64,000 nt of DNA, taken from the NCBI GenBank assembly GCA_016719645.1, contig JADJYS010000035.1:1-64000 (forward strand), read 5' to 3'. A model generated the notes under the pieces. The model was not told the DNA's origin and made no database searches. It worked only from the letters and a program-made list of their open reading frames with translations. The position numbers and the translations under genes were made by a program. This stretch comes from a bacterium (lineage in GTDB: Bacteria > Krumholzibacteriota > Krumholzibacteriia > LZORAL124-64-63). Positions 47,342-56,152 of the stretch are shown piece after piece (the first letter of the stretch is position 1; the number at the start of each line of letters is the position of its first letter).

Positions 47342-48444
47342 CAGGACCCGGCCTGCTCGTCGAGGATCTTCAGCTTCGAGCCGTGCTTGAGCGAGCGCTG
47401 CCCCTTGACCACGACCCGCTCCGCCGCGGCGAGCCCGGTCAGGATCTGGGTCCGCTCGTCGTCGGTGAAGCCGGTCTCGACGACGCGCCGCTCGGCGGTG
47501 GCGCCGCCCTCGCCCGCCGCCACGTAGACGACGGTCTCGCCCTTGTCCGTCAGCACGGCCGACCGCGGCACCAGCACCGCGCCGTCGCGCCGCTCGGTGA
47601 CGATCTGCACCTGGGCGAAGTCGCCGGGACGCGTGCCCTCGGGGTACGACGGGATCTCGATCGTGATCTTGATCGTGCCGCTGGCGGGGTCGATGACCGG
47701 GCTGATCAGCGTGATGCGCCCCTGCACCCGCTGCCCGACGCTGTCGAGCACCAGCTCGACGTCCTGGTCCTGGCGCAGCTTGTTGAACTCGCGGCTGGGC
47801 ACGTGGACCTTCGCCAGCAGCGGGTCGAAGTCGGCCAGCGCGAACAGCGGCGTGCCGGCCGACACGTTCTGGCCCACGCTCACCAGGCGGCGCGTCACGC
47901 GGCCGCCGAAGGGCGCGACCACTTCGGTGTAGGACAGGTTCAGGCGCGCGAGCCCCTCGTCGGCCTCGGCCCGGGCCAGCTCGCTGCGGGCGGCCTCGAA
48001 CTCCTCGTCCGTGGCCAGGTCCTCGGCGCGCATGGCCTGCAGGCGCTGGAAGCGGGCCCGGAGGTTCGCCGCCGACGCCGCGGCCTGGTCGGCGCGCAGG
48101 CGGTACTCGTTGTTGTCGATGCGCAGCAGCGCGGCCCCCGCGCCCACCCGGTCGCCCTCCTCGGCGGACAGCGCCGCGATCACCCCCGCGACGCGGGCCA
48201 GCACCTGCGCCTCTTTCTCGGCCTCCAGCGTCGCGGTCGCCTTGTAGTAGCTGGAGATGGAGCCCAACTCGGCCGACGCCACCGCGACCGGCACGGCCGG
48301 CTCCTCGGGCTGGCCCCCGCCGCCGCCGCGGGCCTCGGCCTGCGCACCCCCGGCGGGAGCGTCGCCCTTGCCGCCGCCGCAGCCGGCCGCGGCCGCCAGC
48401 AGGAGCACGCACAGGAGGAAGCGGGGGAGTTTCGCGATCGTCAT
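47341..48444 (-). CDS. RND efflux periplasmic adaptor lipoprotein (HlyD/MFP family)
   Basis: A 367-residue protein with a lipoprotein-type signal (LLCVLLLAAAAGCGGG), so it is probably anchored by lipid. The core follows MFP order: lipoyl-like half-motifs (ATATLEAEKEAQVLARVAGV, NLSYTEVVAPFGGRVTRRLV), a coiled hairpin at about residues 120-165, a beta-barrel (SAGTPLFALADFDPLLAKVH) and a membrane-proximal end (GLAAAERVVVKGQRSLKHG). It is the first gene of the minus-strand operon and bridges the permeases to an outer-membrane channel. A similar AAGGGACCGCA leader occurs before this gene and the second permease gene. Confidence 0.9.
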   Translation of the reverse strand: MTIAKLPRFLLCVLLLAAAAGCGGGKGDAPAGGAQAEARGGGGGQPEEPAVPVAVASAELGSISSYYKATATLEAEKEAQVLARVAGVIAALSAEEGDRVGAGAALLRIDNNEYRLRADQAAASAANLRARFQRLQAMRAEDLATDEEFEAARSELARAEADEGLARLNLSYTEVVAPFGGRVTRRLVSVGQNVSAGTPLFALADFDPLLAKVHVPSREFNKLRQDQDVELVLDSVGQRVQGRITLISPVIDPASGTIKITIEIPSYPEGTRPGDFAQVQIVTERRDGAVLVPRSAVLTDKGETVVYVAAGEGGATAERRVVETGFTDDERTQILTGLAAAERVVVKGQRSLKHGSKLKILDEQAGS

Positions 48445-48690
48445 GGGTCTGCGGTCCCTTCACTGGTTGCGGCCGGGCCCGGGCGGGGGCGCGGAGATCG
48501 GCGAACGCTACAAGATCCACCACCGGCGCGGATTTGACAATCGCCGCCCGGCGGGGATCGGTCTAGGACGGCGGGGGGGAGGCGGGGTTGCAGCCGGAGG
48601 GTCGAATTCGGCACGAATCCAGCAGATAAGGCCTCACCGAAAACCCGGGACGTCCCGGGGTGGCGCCGACCATTCATCAAATGGAGCCGC

Positions 48691-49686
48691 ATGTCTGAAT
48701 CGGACCCCACGGTGGCAACGCCTGCGGAATTGGCCCTCCACCGCACCTTCGTGGATTCGGTCCACGAGCTCAAGCGAAGTATCGTGCGCAGTTGTCACTA
48801 TTTGCGACAGATCCAACTCCGCAAGGTCTACCGAGCGCTCGGTTATGCCACGATCGTGGACTACGCCGCAACCGAGGTGGGCTTGACCCGCGACCAATGC
48901 GAGAGCTTTCTCAGGCTAGCGCGTCAGTTGCCGCTATTGCCGGGCGTTACCGAGGGTCTCGAAAAGGGGGAGTTGAACTGGTCGCAGGCCAAACTCCTCT
49001 GCCGCGCCGCGACGCCCGCGACCGAGCAGGAGTGGATCGAAACCGCCAAAGGCTTGTCGGTACGATCGCTGGCTGAAGTGGTCAGGCGGGTTTCCACGCC
49101 CGTTAAGCCGGTCGCGGCTTCGACGGCACGCCCCAAGCCTGTCGCTTCGGAGCCGCCTTCCGCGCCGAAAACATGCTTCGTCACCGTTGCCTTCCACATG
49201 GACCGCTTCGCGATCTGGGAAGCCTGGCTCGCCTCTGCGCGAGCCGCGGCACCGGGTGCGCCGACGGATGAACTTGTGACCAGACTGATCGAGCAGGGTG
49301 GCGCTGAAGTGGCCGTGCGCCTCGTGATCCAGCGGTGTCCCGACTGCCGGTCGAGCGTGATCGCCACGTCCCGCGGCGACCTGGCCGTGACCGGCGCGCT
49401 CCTCGCGCGCGCCGCCTGCGAGGCCGAGCGGCAGGGTCCCGACGGGAGCGTGCGCCGGGCCGTGCCGCCGCGGCTGCGGCGCCTCGTCCTGGCCCGCGAT
49501 GGTCATCGCTGCCAGGCGGAAGGTTGCGGCCGCGCGCAGCACCTGCAGGTCCACCACCGCACGCCGGTCGAAGAGGGTGGCCGCGCGACCCTCGACAACC
49601 TGATCACGCTCTGCGGCCGCTGCCATCGGGCGCTGCACGAACGCGAGGCGGCGCTGAAAGCCGCCGCCGCCGACCCGACCGTCTGA
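48691..49686 (+). CDS. HNH endonuclease-domain protein with N-terminal helical region
   Basis: A 331-residue protein; ATG at 48691 with GGAG four bases upstream. Residues 1-150 are helical and resemble the DUF222-like region of widespread HNH proteins (RQIQLRKVYRALGYATIVDY, LPGVTEGLEKGELNWSQAK). A CxxC pair (RCPDCRS) precedes the HNH nuclease domain near the end: VLARDGHRCQAEGCGRAQ, LQVHHRTPVEEGG, LDNLITLCGRCHRALH. These proteins are common, often multi-copy and of unclear role; mobile-element or DNA-processing functions are guesses. It is divergent from the RND operon. Codon use is less GC-biased up to about 49350 and then rises. Confidence 0.8.
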   Translation: MSESDPTVATPAELALHRTFVDSVHELKRSIVRSCHYLRQIQLRKVYRALGYATIVDYAATEVGLTRDQCESFLRLARQLPLLPGVTEGLEKGELNWSQAKLLCRAATPATEQEWIETAKGLSVRSLAEVVRRVSTPVKPVAASTARPKPVASEPPSAPKTCFVTVAFHMDRFAIWEAWLASARAAAPGAPTDELVTRLIEQGGAEVAVRLVIQRCPDCRSSVIATSRGDLAVTGALLARAACEAERQGPDGSVRRAVPPRLRRLVLARDGHRCQAEGCGRAQHLQVHHRTPVEEGGRATLDNLITLCGRCHRALHEREAALKAAAADPTV

Positions 49687-49720
49687 CGCAACTCCCAGCA
49701 GACGGATTCACTCCTTGATG

Positions 49721-49729
49721 TGCTACAAT
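49721..49729 (+). promoter_or_regulatory. Extended minus-10 element before the lipase-like gene
   Basis: TGCTACAAT fits TGn plus TACAAT. It lies 42 bases before the ATG at 49772 and inside longer alternative reading of the frame, which supports the later start. Confidence 0.45.
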
Positions 49730-49771
49730 CGCATCGCCATCGCCCACCACCACCGGAACGAGGTCGCCGCC

Positions 49772-51943
49772 ATGTCCCGAGCCCGGATCGCCGTCGCCGT
49801 CATCCTGTTGCTGTCCCTGGCGGTGGTCGGCCAGGCCGCCGACCGTCCCGCCGCGGGAGCGCCGCCCCTGCCCGCCGGCCTGACCGCCGCCGACGTCCCG
49901 ACCGGCACCCTCGCCGACCTGGCCGCCCCCCTGGCCGGCCTCGAGCGCTTCGACGGCGGCCGCGACGCGCCCGCGGCCACGACCGGCCTGTGGCGCCAGA
50001 TGCTCTTCGAACTGCGCCGCGCCAGCCTCGTGGAACGCGGGTGGCCCGAGCCGCGCGACCTGGAGCGGCGGGCGCTGGCCGCGGCGCCGCCCGAGGTCGT
50101 CCCGGTCGCCCTGCTGGACGCGGCCTACGACCGCCTGCGCCCGGACTCGCCCGCGGACCGGCAGGCGTGGAGCCGCGCCGACGTCGTCCCCGGCCGCGTC
50201 TTCGCCGCCGCCGCGCTGCGCCCCGTCACGCACCGCGGCGCCCGGATCGAACTGCAGTTCGCCGCCGACCTGTGCGTCGGCGGCCTGCCGGCTCGCCTCG
50301 CCGTCGATCCCGACGACGGCGGCGGCTGGCGCGACGTCGGCCCCGGCGGCCGGCTCGCCGTGAGCTACGCCGCCACGGGCCCGCGCACGCTGCGCCTGCG
50401 CGCGACGGACGCCGACGGCGCCGAGCGCCACGCCGCCTTCACGCTCGAGGTCGCCGCCCTGCAGACCCCCCAGCCGACCGCGACCTGGCCCGTCACCGCC
50501 AGCGTGCCCTTCGACGGCGCGGCCGGCGCCGGCTCGGCCTACGTCTACCTCGCCGAAGGCCGCACCCAGCTGACCAACCCGGTGGTCGTGGTCGAGGGCT
50601 TCGACCTCGACGACTCGATGGGCTGGGACGTGCTCTACGAGATGCTGAACCAGGAGCAGCTCATCGAGACGCTGCGCGCCGAGGGCTTCGACGCCGTGGT
50701 GCTGGACTTCGCGTCGGCCACCGCGCCCATCCAGCGCAACGCCTTCGTGCTGACCGAGCTGCTGGGCATGGTCCGCGCGGCCGCGGGCCCGCAGCGCACC
50801 AGCGCGCTGATCGGCGCCAGCATGGGCGGCCTGGTCTCGCGCTACGCCCTGGGCTGGCTCGCGCAGCAGCAGATCGATTCCGGCGTGCGCACCTGGATCG
50901 CCTTCGATTCGCCGCAGCGCGGCGCCGCCATCCCGCTGGGCCTGCAGCACTGGCTCGAGTTCTTCCAGGGCGATTCGGAGGCCGCGGCCTTCCTGCTGAG
51001 CCGCCTCGACACGCCCGCCGCGCGGCAGCTGCTGCTGCAGCACCACCTCGCCACCAGCGGCACCACCGCCGCCCCCGACCCGCTGCGCACCGCGTTCGAA
51101 GCCGACCTGCAGGCCGTCGGCCTGCCGCCCTGCCGCCGCGTCGCGGTGGCCAACGGTTCGGGCGCCGTCGTGAACCAGGGCTTCGCGCCCGGCCAGCAGA
51201 TCATCCGCTACGAGTACGACTCGTTCCTGGTGGACATCCGCGGCAACGTGTGGGCGGTGCCGCAGCAGACCTCGGCGCGCATCTTCCAGGGCGTGATGAA
51301 CGTGATCTGGCCGCTGCCGGACACCTACCGGGACGTGAACGTCGCGGGTGCGGTGTCGTGGGACGGCGCGCCGGGCGGCTGGCGGGCGTCGATGGCCCAG
51401 ATGGACACCACCAGCGTGCCCTACGGCGACATCGAGGCGCTCTTCGGCCACCACTGCTTCATCCCGACGGTCAGCGCGCTCGACCTCGCCGGCGTCGGGC
51501 CGCTGCACGACGTGCTCGCGGATCCCGACCTGATGAGCCGCACCACCTTCGACGTGCTCCACGTGCCGCTGCAGAACCAGGAGCACGTGAGCATCACGCC
51601 CGAGTCGGCGCTCTGGTTCCTGGACGAAGTGCGAGAGGGCGTGACCGCGGCCGAGGCGCTGCCGGCGGTCGCCGCCGCGCCGCTGCGGGCGTTCCCGAAC
51701 CCCTTCAACCCGCGCACGACCGTGAGCTTCGAGCTGCCGTCGGCCGGCCACGCCCTGCTGGAGGCCTTCGACCTGCGCGGCCGCCGCGTCGCGGTCCTGC
51801 TCGACGCCGACCTGCCGGCAGGAAGCCAGGCGGCGGTCTGGGACGGGAGCGCCGGCGGCTCGTCCCCGGCGGCGGGCGCCTACCTGCTGCGGCTGCGCAC
51901 CGCGGGCGGGGTGAGCACGGCCCGGGTGATGCTCGTGGAGTGA
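49772..51943 (+). CDS. Secreted alpha/beta-hydrolase (lipase/esterase-like) with FlgD-like tail
   Basis: A 723-residue protein with a signal peptide (RIAVAVILLLSLAVVGQAA). A beta-rich N-terminal part of about 230 residues is followed by an alpha/beta-hydrolase core: NPVVVVEGFDLDDSM and the nucleophile elbow IGASMGGLVSRYAL, a GxSxG motif. An Asp and a late His (QEHVSITPESALWFLDE) could complete a triad. The C-terminus is the FlgD Ig-like tail (FPNPFNPRTT, LEAFDLRGRRVAVLL, ending ARVMLVE). It would hydrolyse an external ester or lipid. The substrate is unknown. The next gene starts 68 bases later on the same strand. Confidence 0.8.
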   Translation: MSRARIAVAVILLLSLAVVGQAADRPAAGAPPLPAGLTAADVPTGTLADLAAPLAGLERFDGGRDAPAATTGLWRQMLFELRRASLVERGWPEPRDLERRALAAAPPEVVPVALLDAAYDRLRPDSPADRQAWSRADVVPGRVFAAAALRPVTHRGARIELQFAADLCVGGLPARLAVDPDDGGGWRDVGPGGRLAVSYAATGPRTLRLRATDADGAERHAAFTLEVAALQTPQPTATWPVTASVPFDGAAGAGSAYVYLAEGRTQLTNPVVVVEGFDLDDSMGWDVLYEMLNQEQLIETLRAEGFDAVVLDFASATAPIQRNAFVLTELLGMVRAAAGPQRTSALIGASMGGLVSRYALGWLAQQQIDSGVRTWIAFDSPQRGAAIPLGLQHWLEFFQGDSEAAAFLLSRLDTPAARQLLLQHHLATSGTTAAPDPLRTAFEADLQAVGLPPCRRVAVANGSGAVVNQGFAPGQQIIRYEYDSFLVDIRGNVWAVPQQTSARIFQGVMNVIWPLPDTYRDVNVAGAVSWDGAPGGWRASMAQMDTTSVPYGDIEALFGHHCFIPTVSALDLAGVGPLHDVLADPDLMSRTTFDVLHVPLQNQEHVSITPESALWFLDEVREGVTAAEALPAVAAAPLRAFPNPFNPRTTVSFELPSAGHALLEAFDLRGRRVAVLLDADLPAGSQAAVWDGSAGGSSPAAGAYLLRLRTAGGVSTARVMLVE

Positions 51944-52011
51944 TCGCGCCGCGGACGGACGTCCGGGTTCCCGCACCTGCGCCGGCGCGACGCGCGCCCG
52001 GGGATGACGCC

Positions 52012-52716
52012 ATGGTCGATCGACACCGCGGCGGGCGCGAGGCGCTCCTCTTGCTGCTGGTCCCGCCCGCCGTCGTGGTCGCCGCCCTGGCGGGCCTGCA
52101 CAGCGTGTGGGCCGTCTTCCTGGCCTACCACTTCGGGATCTGCCTGCTCTGGCCGCTGATCGACAACGTGCTGCTGCGGCGCCGCACCTGGCGCGCCCAC
52201 GCGCGGGAGGTGGGGTGGACCGGCGGACGGGTCGGGGCCGGCCTGCTCGCCGGCCTCGTGCTCGGCGTCGCGATGGCGGCGGGATCCTGGTTCGGCTTCC
52301 AGGTCCTGGAGGGGGTCCTGCTGGTGGACCAGCGCGTCCTGGACGGGCTGGCGGGCTGGGGCGTCGACCGGTCGCGCAGCGGAGCCCTGCTGGCCGTGAT
52401 GCTGCTGCTCAACGGCCCGGCGGAAGAATCGTACTGGCGCGGCCACGTCCAGACGCGGCTGGCGGGCTGGCGCCCGCGGCCGGCGGCGATCGCGGCCGCG
52501 GCGCTGGCGTACGCGTCCTACCACGGCGTGACGCTGCTGGTGCTGCTGGGATCGTGGTCCGCGGCGCTGCCGGCGCTGCTGGCCGTGTTCGCCGCCGGCT
52601 GCTTCTGGGGCTGGCTGCGCGAGCGCTTCGGCAACGCCTGGCCGGCGATGCTCGGCCACGCCGGCGCGACGGTCGGGTACATGATCGTGTACTGGGGCCG
52701 CTTCGCGCGGCCCTGA
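52012..52716 (+). CDS. CPBP-family intramembrane metalloprotease
   Basis: A 234-residue membrane protein with about six hydrophobic segments. It has the CPBP (Abi) motifs: E138-E139 and R143 in PAEESYWRGHVQ, H171 in ASYHGVTLL and H216 in LGHAGAT. The family includes Rce1-type CAAX proteases and bacteriocin-immunity proteins; substrates in such bacteria are generally unknown. The ATG at 52012 is the first good start after the lipase-like gene; the open frame continues upstream only as a shadow of that gene. Confidence 0.85.
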   Translation: MVDRHRGGREALLLLLVPPAVVVAALAGLHSVWAVFLAYHFGICLLWPLIDNVLLRRRTWRAHAREVGWTGGRVGAGLLAGLVLGVAMAAGSWFGFQVLEGVLLVDQRVLDGLAGWGVDRSRSGALLAVMLLLNGPAEESYWRGHVQTRLAGWRPRPAAIAAAALAYASYHGVTLLVLLGSWSAALPALLAVFAAGCFWGWLRERFGNAWPAMLGHAGATVGYMIVYWGRFARP

Positions 52717-52845
52717 CCGCGGCCGAACGCCGGATTTCGATATCGCGACAACTGGTGCGCTGACCGCCGATTATGTATATCTTGGACGCCGGATTCCGAT
52801 TTCTGGAACTCGCCCATGGCTGCACCATCACCGGGAGGCTCGAAG

Positions 52846-53604
52846 ATGTCGATTGCTCGCGAGACGAGACGAACCCTGTCCCTGTCGCTGTTCGTGCTGG
52901 CGGCCGTCGCGGCCGTCGCCGCCGGCGGCGCCCGCGCGCAGGATCCGATCAGCGCCATGTCCGCGGTTCAGCCCCAGCTGCAGACCTTCGACGCGGCGGC
53001 CGACTCCCTGCTCGCCCTGGTCGCGATCCGCGACGTCGGCGAGATCCAGGCCGAGATGAACGCGGCCGAGTCCCGGCGCGCCGAGGGGGAGATGCGCCTG
53101 CAGCGGGCGATGGCGATGAAGGCCCGCTCCGAGACCCGCATCCGCCTGAAGCAGAGCGAGCTCGACGCCGTGAAGAGCCGCCTGGACCTGGCCAAGAAGG
53201 AGAAGGACGAGGTCCGCAAGCTCGACCTCGAGGGGCAGAAGAAGCAGGCCGAGCTGGAGAAGCAGCTGCTGGAGCGGCGCGCCGACCTGCGCGCGCGCGA
53301 GGTCGACCACGCCAAGGCGATGGTGGAGCTCGCGACGGCCTCGGCCCGCGCCTGCGAGGAGGAGCTGAAGCTGGCGGCCAAGCGCGGCGAGCGCGACGTC
53401 CTGCTGCAGCAGCCCCTCTCGGCGTCCCTGATGACCCAGCTGCAGGCCGTCGAGCTGGAGATCCGCAAGTTCGAGGGCCAGACCCTCGACGCCCGCATCC
53501 GCGAGGCCGACCGCCTCAAGGACCTGTCGGCCAAGGAAGTCGACCTCGCCAAGTCGCGGCGCAAGGTCTTCGACACCCAGCTGAAGGTGGCCGGCGGCCG
53601 CTAG
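52846..53604 (+). CDS. Periplasmic coiled-coil protein of unknown function
   Basis: A 252-residue protein starting at ATG 52846 with GGGAGG seven bases upstream; an earlier ATG at 52816 lacks one. A signal peptide (LSLSLFVLAAVAAVAAGGARA) is followed by nearly continuous charged helix with heptad-like Leu/Ala spacing from about residue 65 to 245 (KQSELDAVKSRLDLAKKEKD, KKQAELEKQLLERRADLR). This resembles OmpH/Skp-like or adaptor-type coiled coils but I cannot assign a family. A perfect 36-bp palindrome follows the stop. Confidence 0.65.
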   Translation: MSIARETRRTLSLSLFVLAAVAAVAAGGARAQDPISAMSAVQPQLQTFDAAADSLLALVAIRDVGEIQAEMNAAESRRAEGEMRLQRAMAMKARSETRIRLKQSELDAVKSRLDLAKKEKDEVRKLDLEGQKKQAELEKQLLERRADLRAREVDHAKAMVELATASARACEEELKLAAKRGERDVLLQQPLSASLMTQLQAVELEIRKFEGQTLDARIREADRLKDLSAKEVDLAKSRRKVFDTQLKVAGGR

Positions 53605-53622
53605 GGCGTCGCGCGGAATCGC

Positions 53623-53658
53623 AAAGGTCCGGGCGCCCCGCGGGGCGCCCGGACCTTT
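53623..53658. terminator. Perfect 36-bp palindromic bidirectional terminator
   Basis: AAAGGTCCGGGCGCCCCG (53623-53640) is followed directly by its exact reverse complement (53641-53658). A/T ends suit termination on both strands, between convergent genes. Confidence 0.8.
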
Positions 53659-53668
53659 CCTTTGCCGG

Positions 53669-54364
53669 TCAAGGCAGGAACCCGCTCCAGGCCGGCGGCG
53701 GCTCCGCGACGATCTCCACGTCCCGTCCCGCCGTCGTGTCGCGGAAGCCCAGCAGGCGCGCGTGCAGCGCGATCGCCCGCAGCCGCGGGTCGTCGTGCTG
53801 CTCGCCGAACGGAACGTCGGAGCCGTACTGCGCGTCGCCCAGCACCGGGTGCCCCCGGCTGGCCGCCTGCAGCCGGATCTGGTGCGTGCGGCCGGTCTCC
53901 AGCGCGATCTCGAGCCGGGTGAAGCCGGGCCCGCACCCCAGCGCGCGGTAGCGGAGCTTCGCGAGGCGGGCGTCCGGGTGGTCCGCCGGCACGATCTCCG
54001 CCCGCGGTTCGTCCGGCACCTTGCGCACGTGGTCCTCCCACGCGCCCGCGGCCGGCGCCACCGCGCCGCCCGCCAGCGCCCAGTAGAGCTTGCGCACCTG
54101 CCGCTGTTCGATCTGCCGGCTGAGCTCGCGCGTGGCCGCCGGCGCGAGCCCCAGCAGCAGCGCGCCGCTCGCCGGGCGGTCGAGCCGGTGGACGACGCCC
54201 AGGTGGGCGCCGGGGGCGCGGCCGTCGCGCGCCTGCAGGAAGGCGCGGACGCGCGCCTCCAGGCAGTCGATGCCCGGCGGCGCCTGCGTCAGCAGGCCGG
54301 GCGGCTTGCCGACGACCAGGCAGGGTCCCTGTTCGTAGAGGATGTCGAAATCGGCGGGCGTCAC
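53669..54364 (-). CDS. RluA-family RNA pseudouridine synthase
   Basis: A 231-residue protein starting at GTG. The catalytic aspartate is D62 in VVHRLDRPASGALLL; other family motifs are VVGKPPGLLTQAP, LETGRTHQIRLQAASRGHP and GDAQYG. It isomerises uridine in rRNA or tRNA; no N-terminal S4 domain is present, so it is the RluA/TruC-like type. It is last in the five-gene operon, 19 bases after the kinase-like gene. Position specificity cannot be told from sequence. Confidence 0.9.
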   Translation of the reverse strand: MTPADFDILYEQGPCLVVGKPPGLLTQAPPGIDCLEARVRAFLQARDGRAPGAHLGVVHRLDRPASGALLLGLAPAATRELSRQIEQRQVRKLYWALAGGAVAPAAGAWEDHVRKVPDEPRAEIVPADHPDARLAKLRYRALGCGPGFTRLEIALETGRTHQIRLQAASRGHPVLGDAQYGSDVPFGEQHDDPRLRAIALHARLLGFRDTTAGRDVEIVAEPPPAWSGFLP

Positions 54365-54383
54365 GCCGCGCCCCCGCGCCGGC

Positions 54384-55112
54384 TCACCGGGATTCCCAGG
54401 GCATGGTCTCGAGGTGCAGGGCGAGGTCGCCCGCGGTGCGGAAGCTCTCGAGGATCAGCGTGCGGCGCAGGCCGCGCAGCACGCCCTTGATCTCGGGCGG
54501 GTGCTTCGCGTAGGTGCGCGCCCCGCCCAGCACGTCGTAGAGCAGGCGCACGAGGTTGCAGACGTCTTCCTGGATGTTCGAGCTGCGCGAGCCCGGCCAG
54601 CGGTGCAGGTCGAGCAGGCGGACCTCGAAGCCCAGGCCCAGCCGCCGGACGATGACGTTGGCGGCGTGCAGGTCGCCGTGGTAGTCGTTGTTGGCGTGGA
54701 TCGCCGAGACGCCCTCGGCCAGCGCGTGCAGCAGGTGCAGCCCCTGGAAGACGTCGAGGCGGTGCCCCGGCTGGCGCGCCAGGAACTCGCAGAGCATCTC
54801 CCCGTCCACGAACTCCGAGATCAGCACCGACACGTCGGCGCCGTGCGCGCGGACCGTCTCCTGGGTGACGTAGCTGACCAGGATCGGGCACTCGCGCAGC
54901 CGGTGCAGGCGCCGCGCGTACTCGTTGAGGGTGCGGTTGCGGGGGTTGCGCTCCGGGAAGAAGAGCTTCGCGGCGCGGTCGATGCCGGTGGCGCGCTCGC
55001 GCACCAGGTAGACCTCGCCCTCCCAGCCGGCGCCCAGGCGGCGGATCACCTCGAACTTGCGCGCCAGGACGCGCCCCGGCTGCAGGTCGAAGCTTTCCTG
55101 GGTCGCGCCCAT
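54384..55112 (-). CDS. Protein-kinase-like phosphotransferase with DLH instead of DFG
   Basis: A 242-residue protein with kinase-fold signatures: glycine loop LGAGWEGEVY (G27, G29, G32), lysine K49 in AAKLFF, the hinge LISEFVDGEM, catalytic loop YHGDLHAANV (D147, N152) and a metal-binding D168 in LLDLH, where canonical kinases have DFG. The HGDLHxxN loop is also usual in aminoglycoside- and sugar-kinase-like proteins, so the substrate may be a small molecule. It lies 16 bases after the DHS homologue in the polyamine operon. A link to polyamines or to RNA modification is inferred from position only. Confidence 0.75.
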   Translation of the reverse strand: MGATQESFDLQPGRVLARKFEVIRRLGAGWEGEVYLVRERATGIDRAAKLFFPERNPRNRTLNEYARRLHRLRECPILVSYVTQETVRAHGADVSVLISEFVDGEMLCEFLARQPGHRLDVFQGLHLLHALAEGVSAIHANNDYHGDLHAANVIVRRLGLGFEVRLLDLHRWPGSRSSNIQEDVCNLVRLLYDVLGGARTYAKHPPEIKGVLRGLRRTLILESFRTAGDLALHLETMPWESR

Positions 55113-55128
55113 CGCCGCCGTCCCGTCG

Positions 55129-56142
55129 CTAGAAGAGGTCGTTGAAGCGCCGCGAGGGCCGGCCGCGCCAGCCGCCCCGGTGCCAGGCGTCGCTGACCAG
55201 CAGGGGGAAGGTGACGGTCGCCTCGCCGTAGACCATCTGCTCGTACACCGTGTCGACCTTGCCCCAGGAGCAGGCCTCCTTGAGCGTCGAGCCCGAGAGG
55301 GCGCCGTCGCGCTCGTCGGCGACGGTCAGCTGGATGGCGTACTTGTGCATCGGCTGCTCGCGGCCCAGGATCTCGGTGGCCACCACCACGTCCTGGGTGA
55401 AGTTCTTGGGCACGCCGCCGCCGAGCATCAGGATGCCGGTCTCGCCGACCTCCAGCTTGATCTGCGTCAGCTCGCGGAAGTCGGCCACCGAGTCGATGGT
55501 CAGGTACTTCTCGCGGCCCCACTGGTGGTGCACCAGGCCGAAGCCGGCCGAGCAGTCGCTGAAGGCGGGGCAGAAGATCGGCACGCCCTTGCGCCAGGCG
55601 GCGTGGACGATGGAGTGGTCGGACTTCAGGCCGCGGGACTCGACGAAGGCGCCCATCGCCGCGATGAACTCGCGCGAGGAGTAGGGCCGGGGCGCGAGGC
55701 CCTCGGCGATCTCGGCGATGGTCATGTCGCAGATGCGCAGCTCGTCCTCGTCGATGTAGGTGTCGTAGATGCGGTCGATGGCCAGCCCGCGCAGCATCTG
55801 GTCGTCGATGAAGGGCGTGCCCTTGTAGTGGCGGAAGCCCAGCGCCTCGAAGAAGTCCTGGTCGACGATGTTGGCGCCGGTGGAGACCACGGCGTCCACC
55901 ATGTCGTTCTCGATCATCAGGGCGATGGCGTCCTTCAGGCCGGCGCTGATCAGCGAGCCGGCGAGCGTCAGGATCACGCCGCAGCCGTGGTCGGACTCCA
56001 TGCGGTGCAGGATGCCCGCCGCGGTGGCCAGGTTGCGGGCCTGGAAGGCCATGTCGCGGTAGGAGTCCATCAGCGGCCGCGCGTCGAAGGCCGTGACGTC
56101 GACGTGGCGGACCACGTCCTTGAGGAAATCGCTCTTCTGCAT
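55129..56142 (-). CDS. Deoxyhypusine synthase homologue (bacterial, polyamine-linked)
   Basis: A 337-residue protein with the DHS fold and motifs: VDAVVSTGANIVDQDFFEA, FIDDQML, IFCPAFSDCSAGF, GGGVPKNFTQ and the key lysine K295 in CSWGKVD, which in human DHS forms the enzyme-aminobutyl intermediate. Bacteria lack eIF5A, so these homologues are thought to transfer an aminobutyl group between polyamines, for example to form homospermidine. The start ATG follows AAGGAG, which overlaps the agmatinase stop codon (10 bases between the genes), giving tight coupling. It would use the putrescine made by agmatinase. The exact product is an inference. Confidence 0.85.
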   Translation of the reverse strand: MQKSDFLKDVVRHVDVTAFDARPLMDSYRDMAFQARNLATAAGILHRMESDHGCGVILTLAGSLISAGLKDAIALMIENDMVDAVVSTGANIVDQDFFEALGFRHYKGTPFIDDQMLRGLAIDRIYDTYIDEDELRICDMTIAEIAEGLAPRPYSSREFIAAMGAFVESRGLKSDHSIVHAAWRKGVPIFCPAFSDCSAGFGLVHHQWGREKYLTIDSVADFRELTQIKLEVGETGILMLGGGVPKNFTQDVVVATEILGREQPMHKYAIQLTVADERDGALSGSTLKEACSWGKVDTVYEQMVYGEATVTFPLLVSDAWHRGGWRGRPSRRFNDLF

Positions 56143-56152
56143 CGGGGACTCC

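Noticed and set aside
47342..48523. N-terminal extension of the first RND permease
   Set aside because: It overlaps the adaptor gene; the permease begins with a normal RND first helix at 47341.
48534..48569. TTGACA ... TAGGAC as promoter of the HNH gene at 48691
   Set aside because: The spacing of 24 bases is too long for a sigma70-type promoter.
49720..52011. N-terminal extension of the CPBP protease frame by over 700 codons
   Set aside because: The extension overlaps the lipase-like gene in another frame; the CPBP domain starts cleanly at the ATG at 52012.
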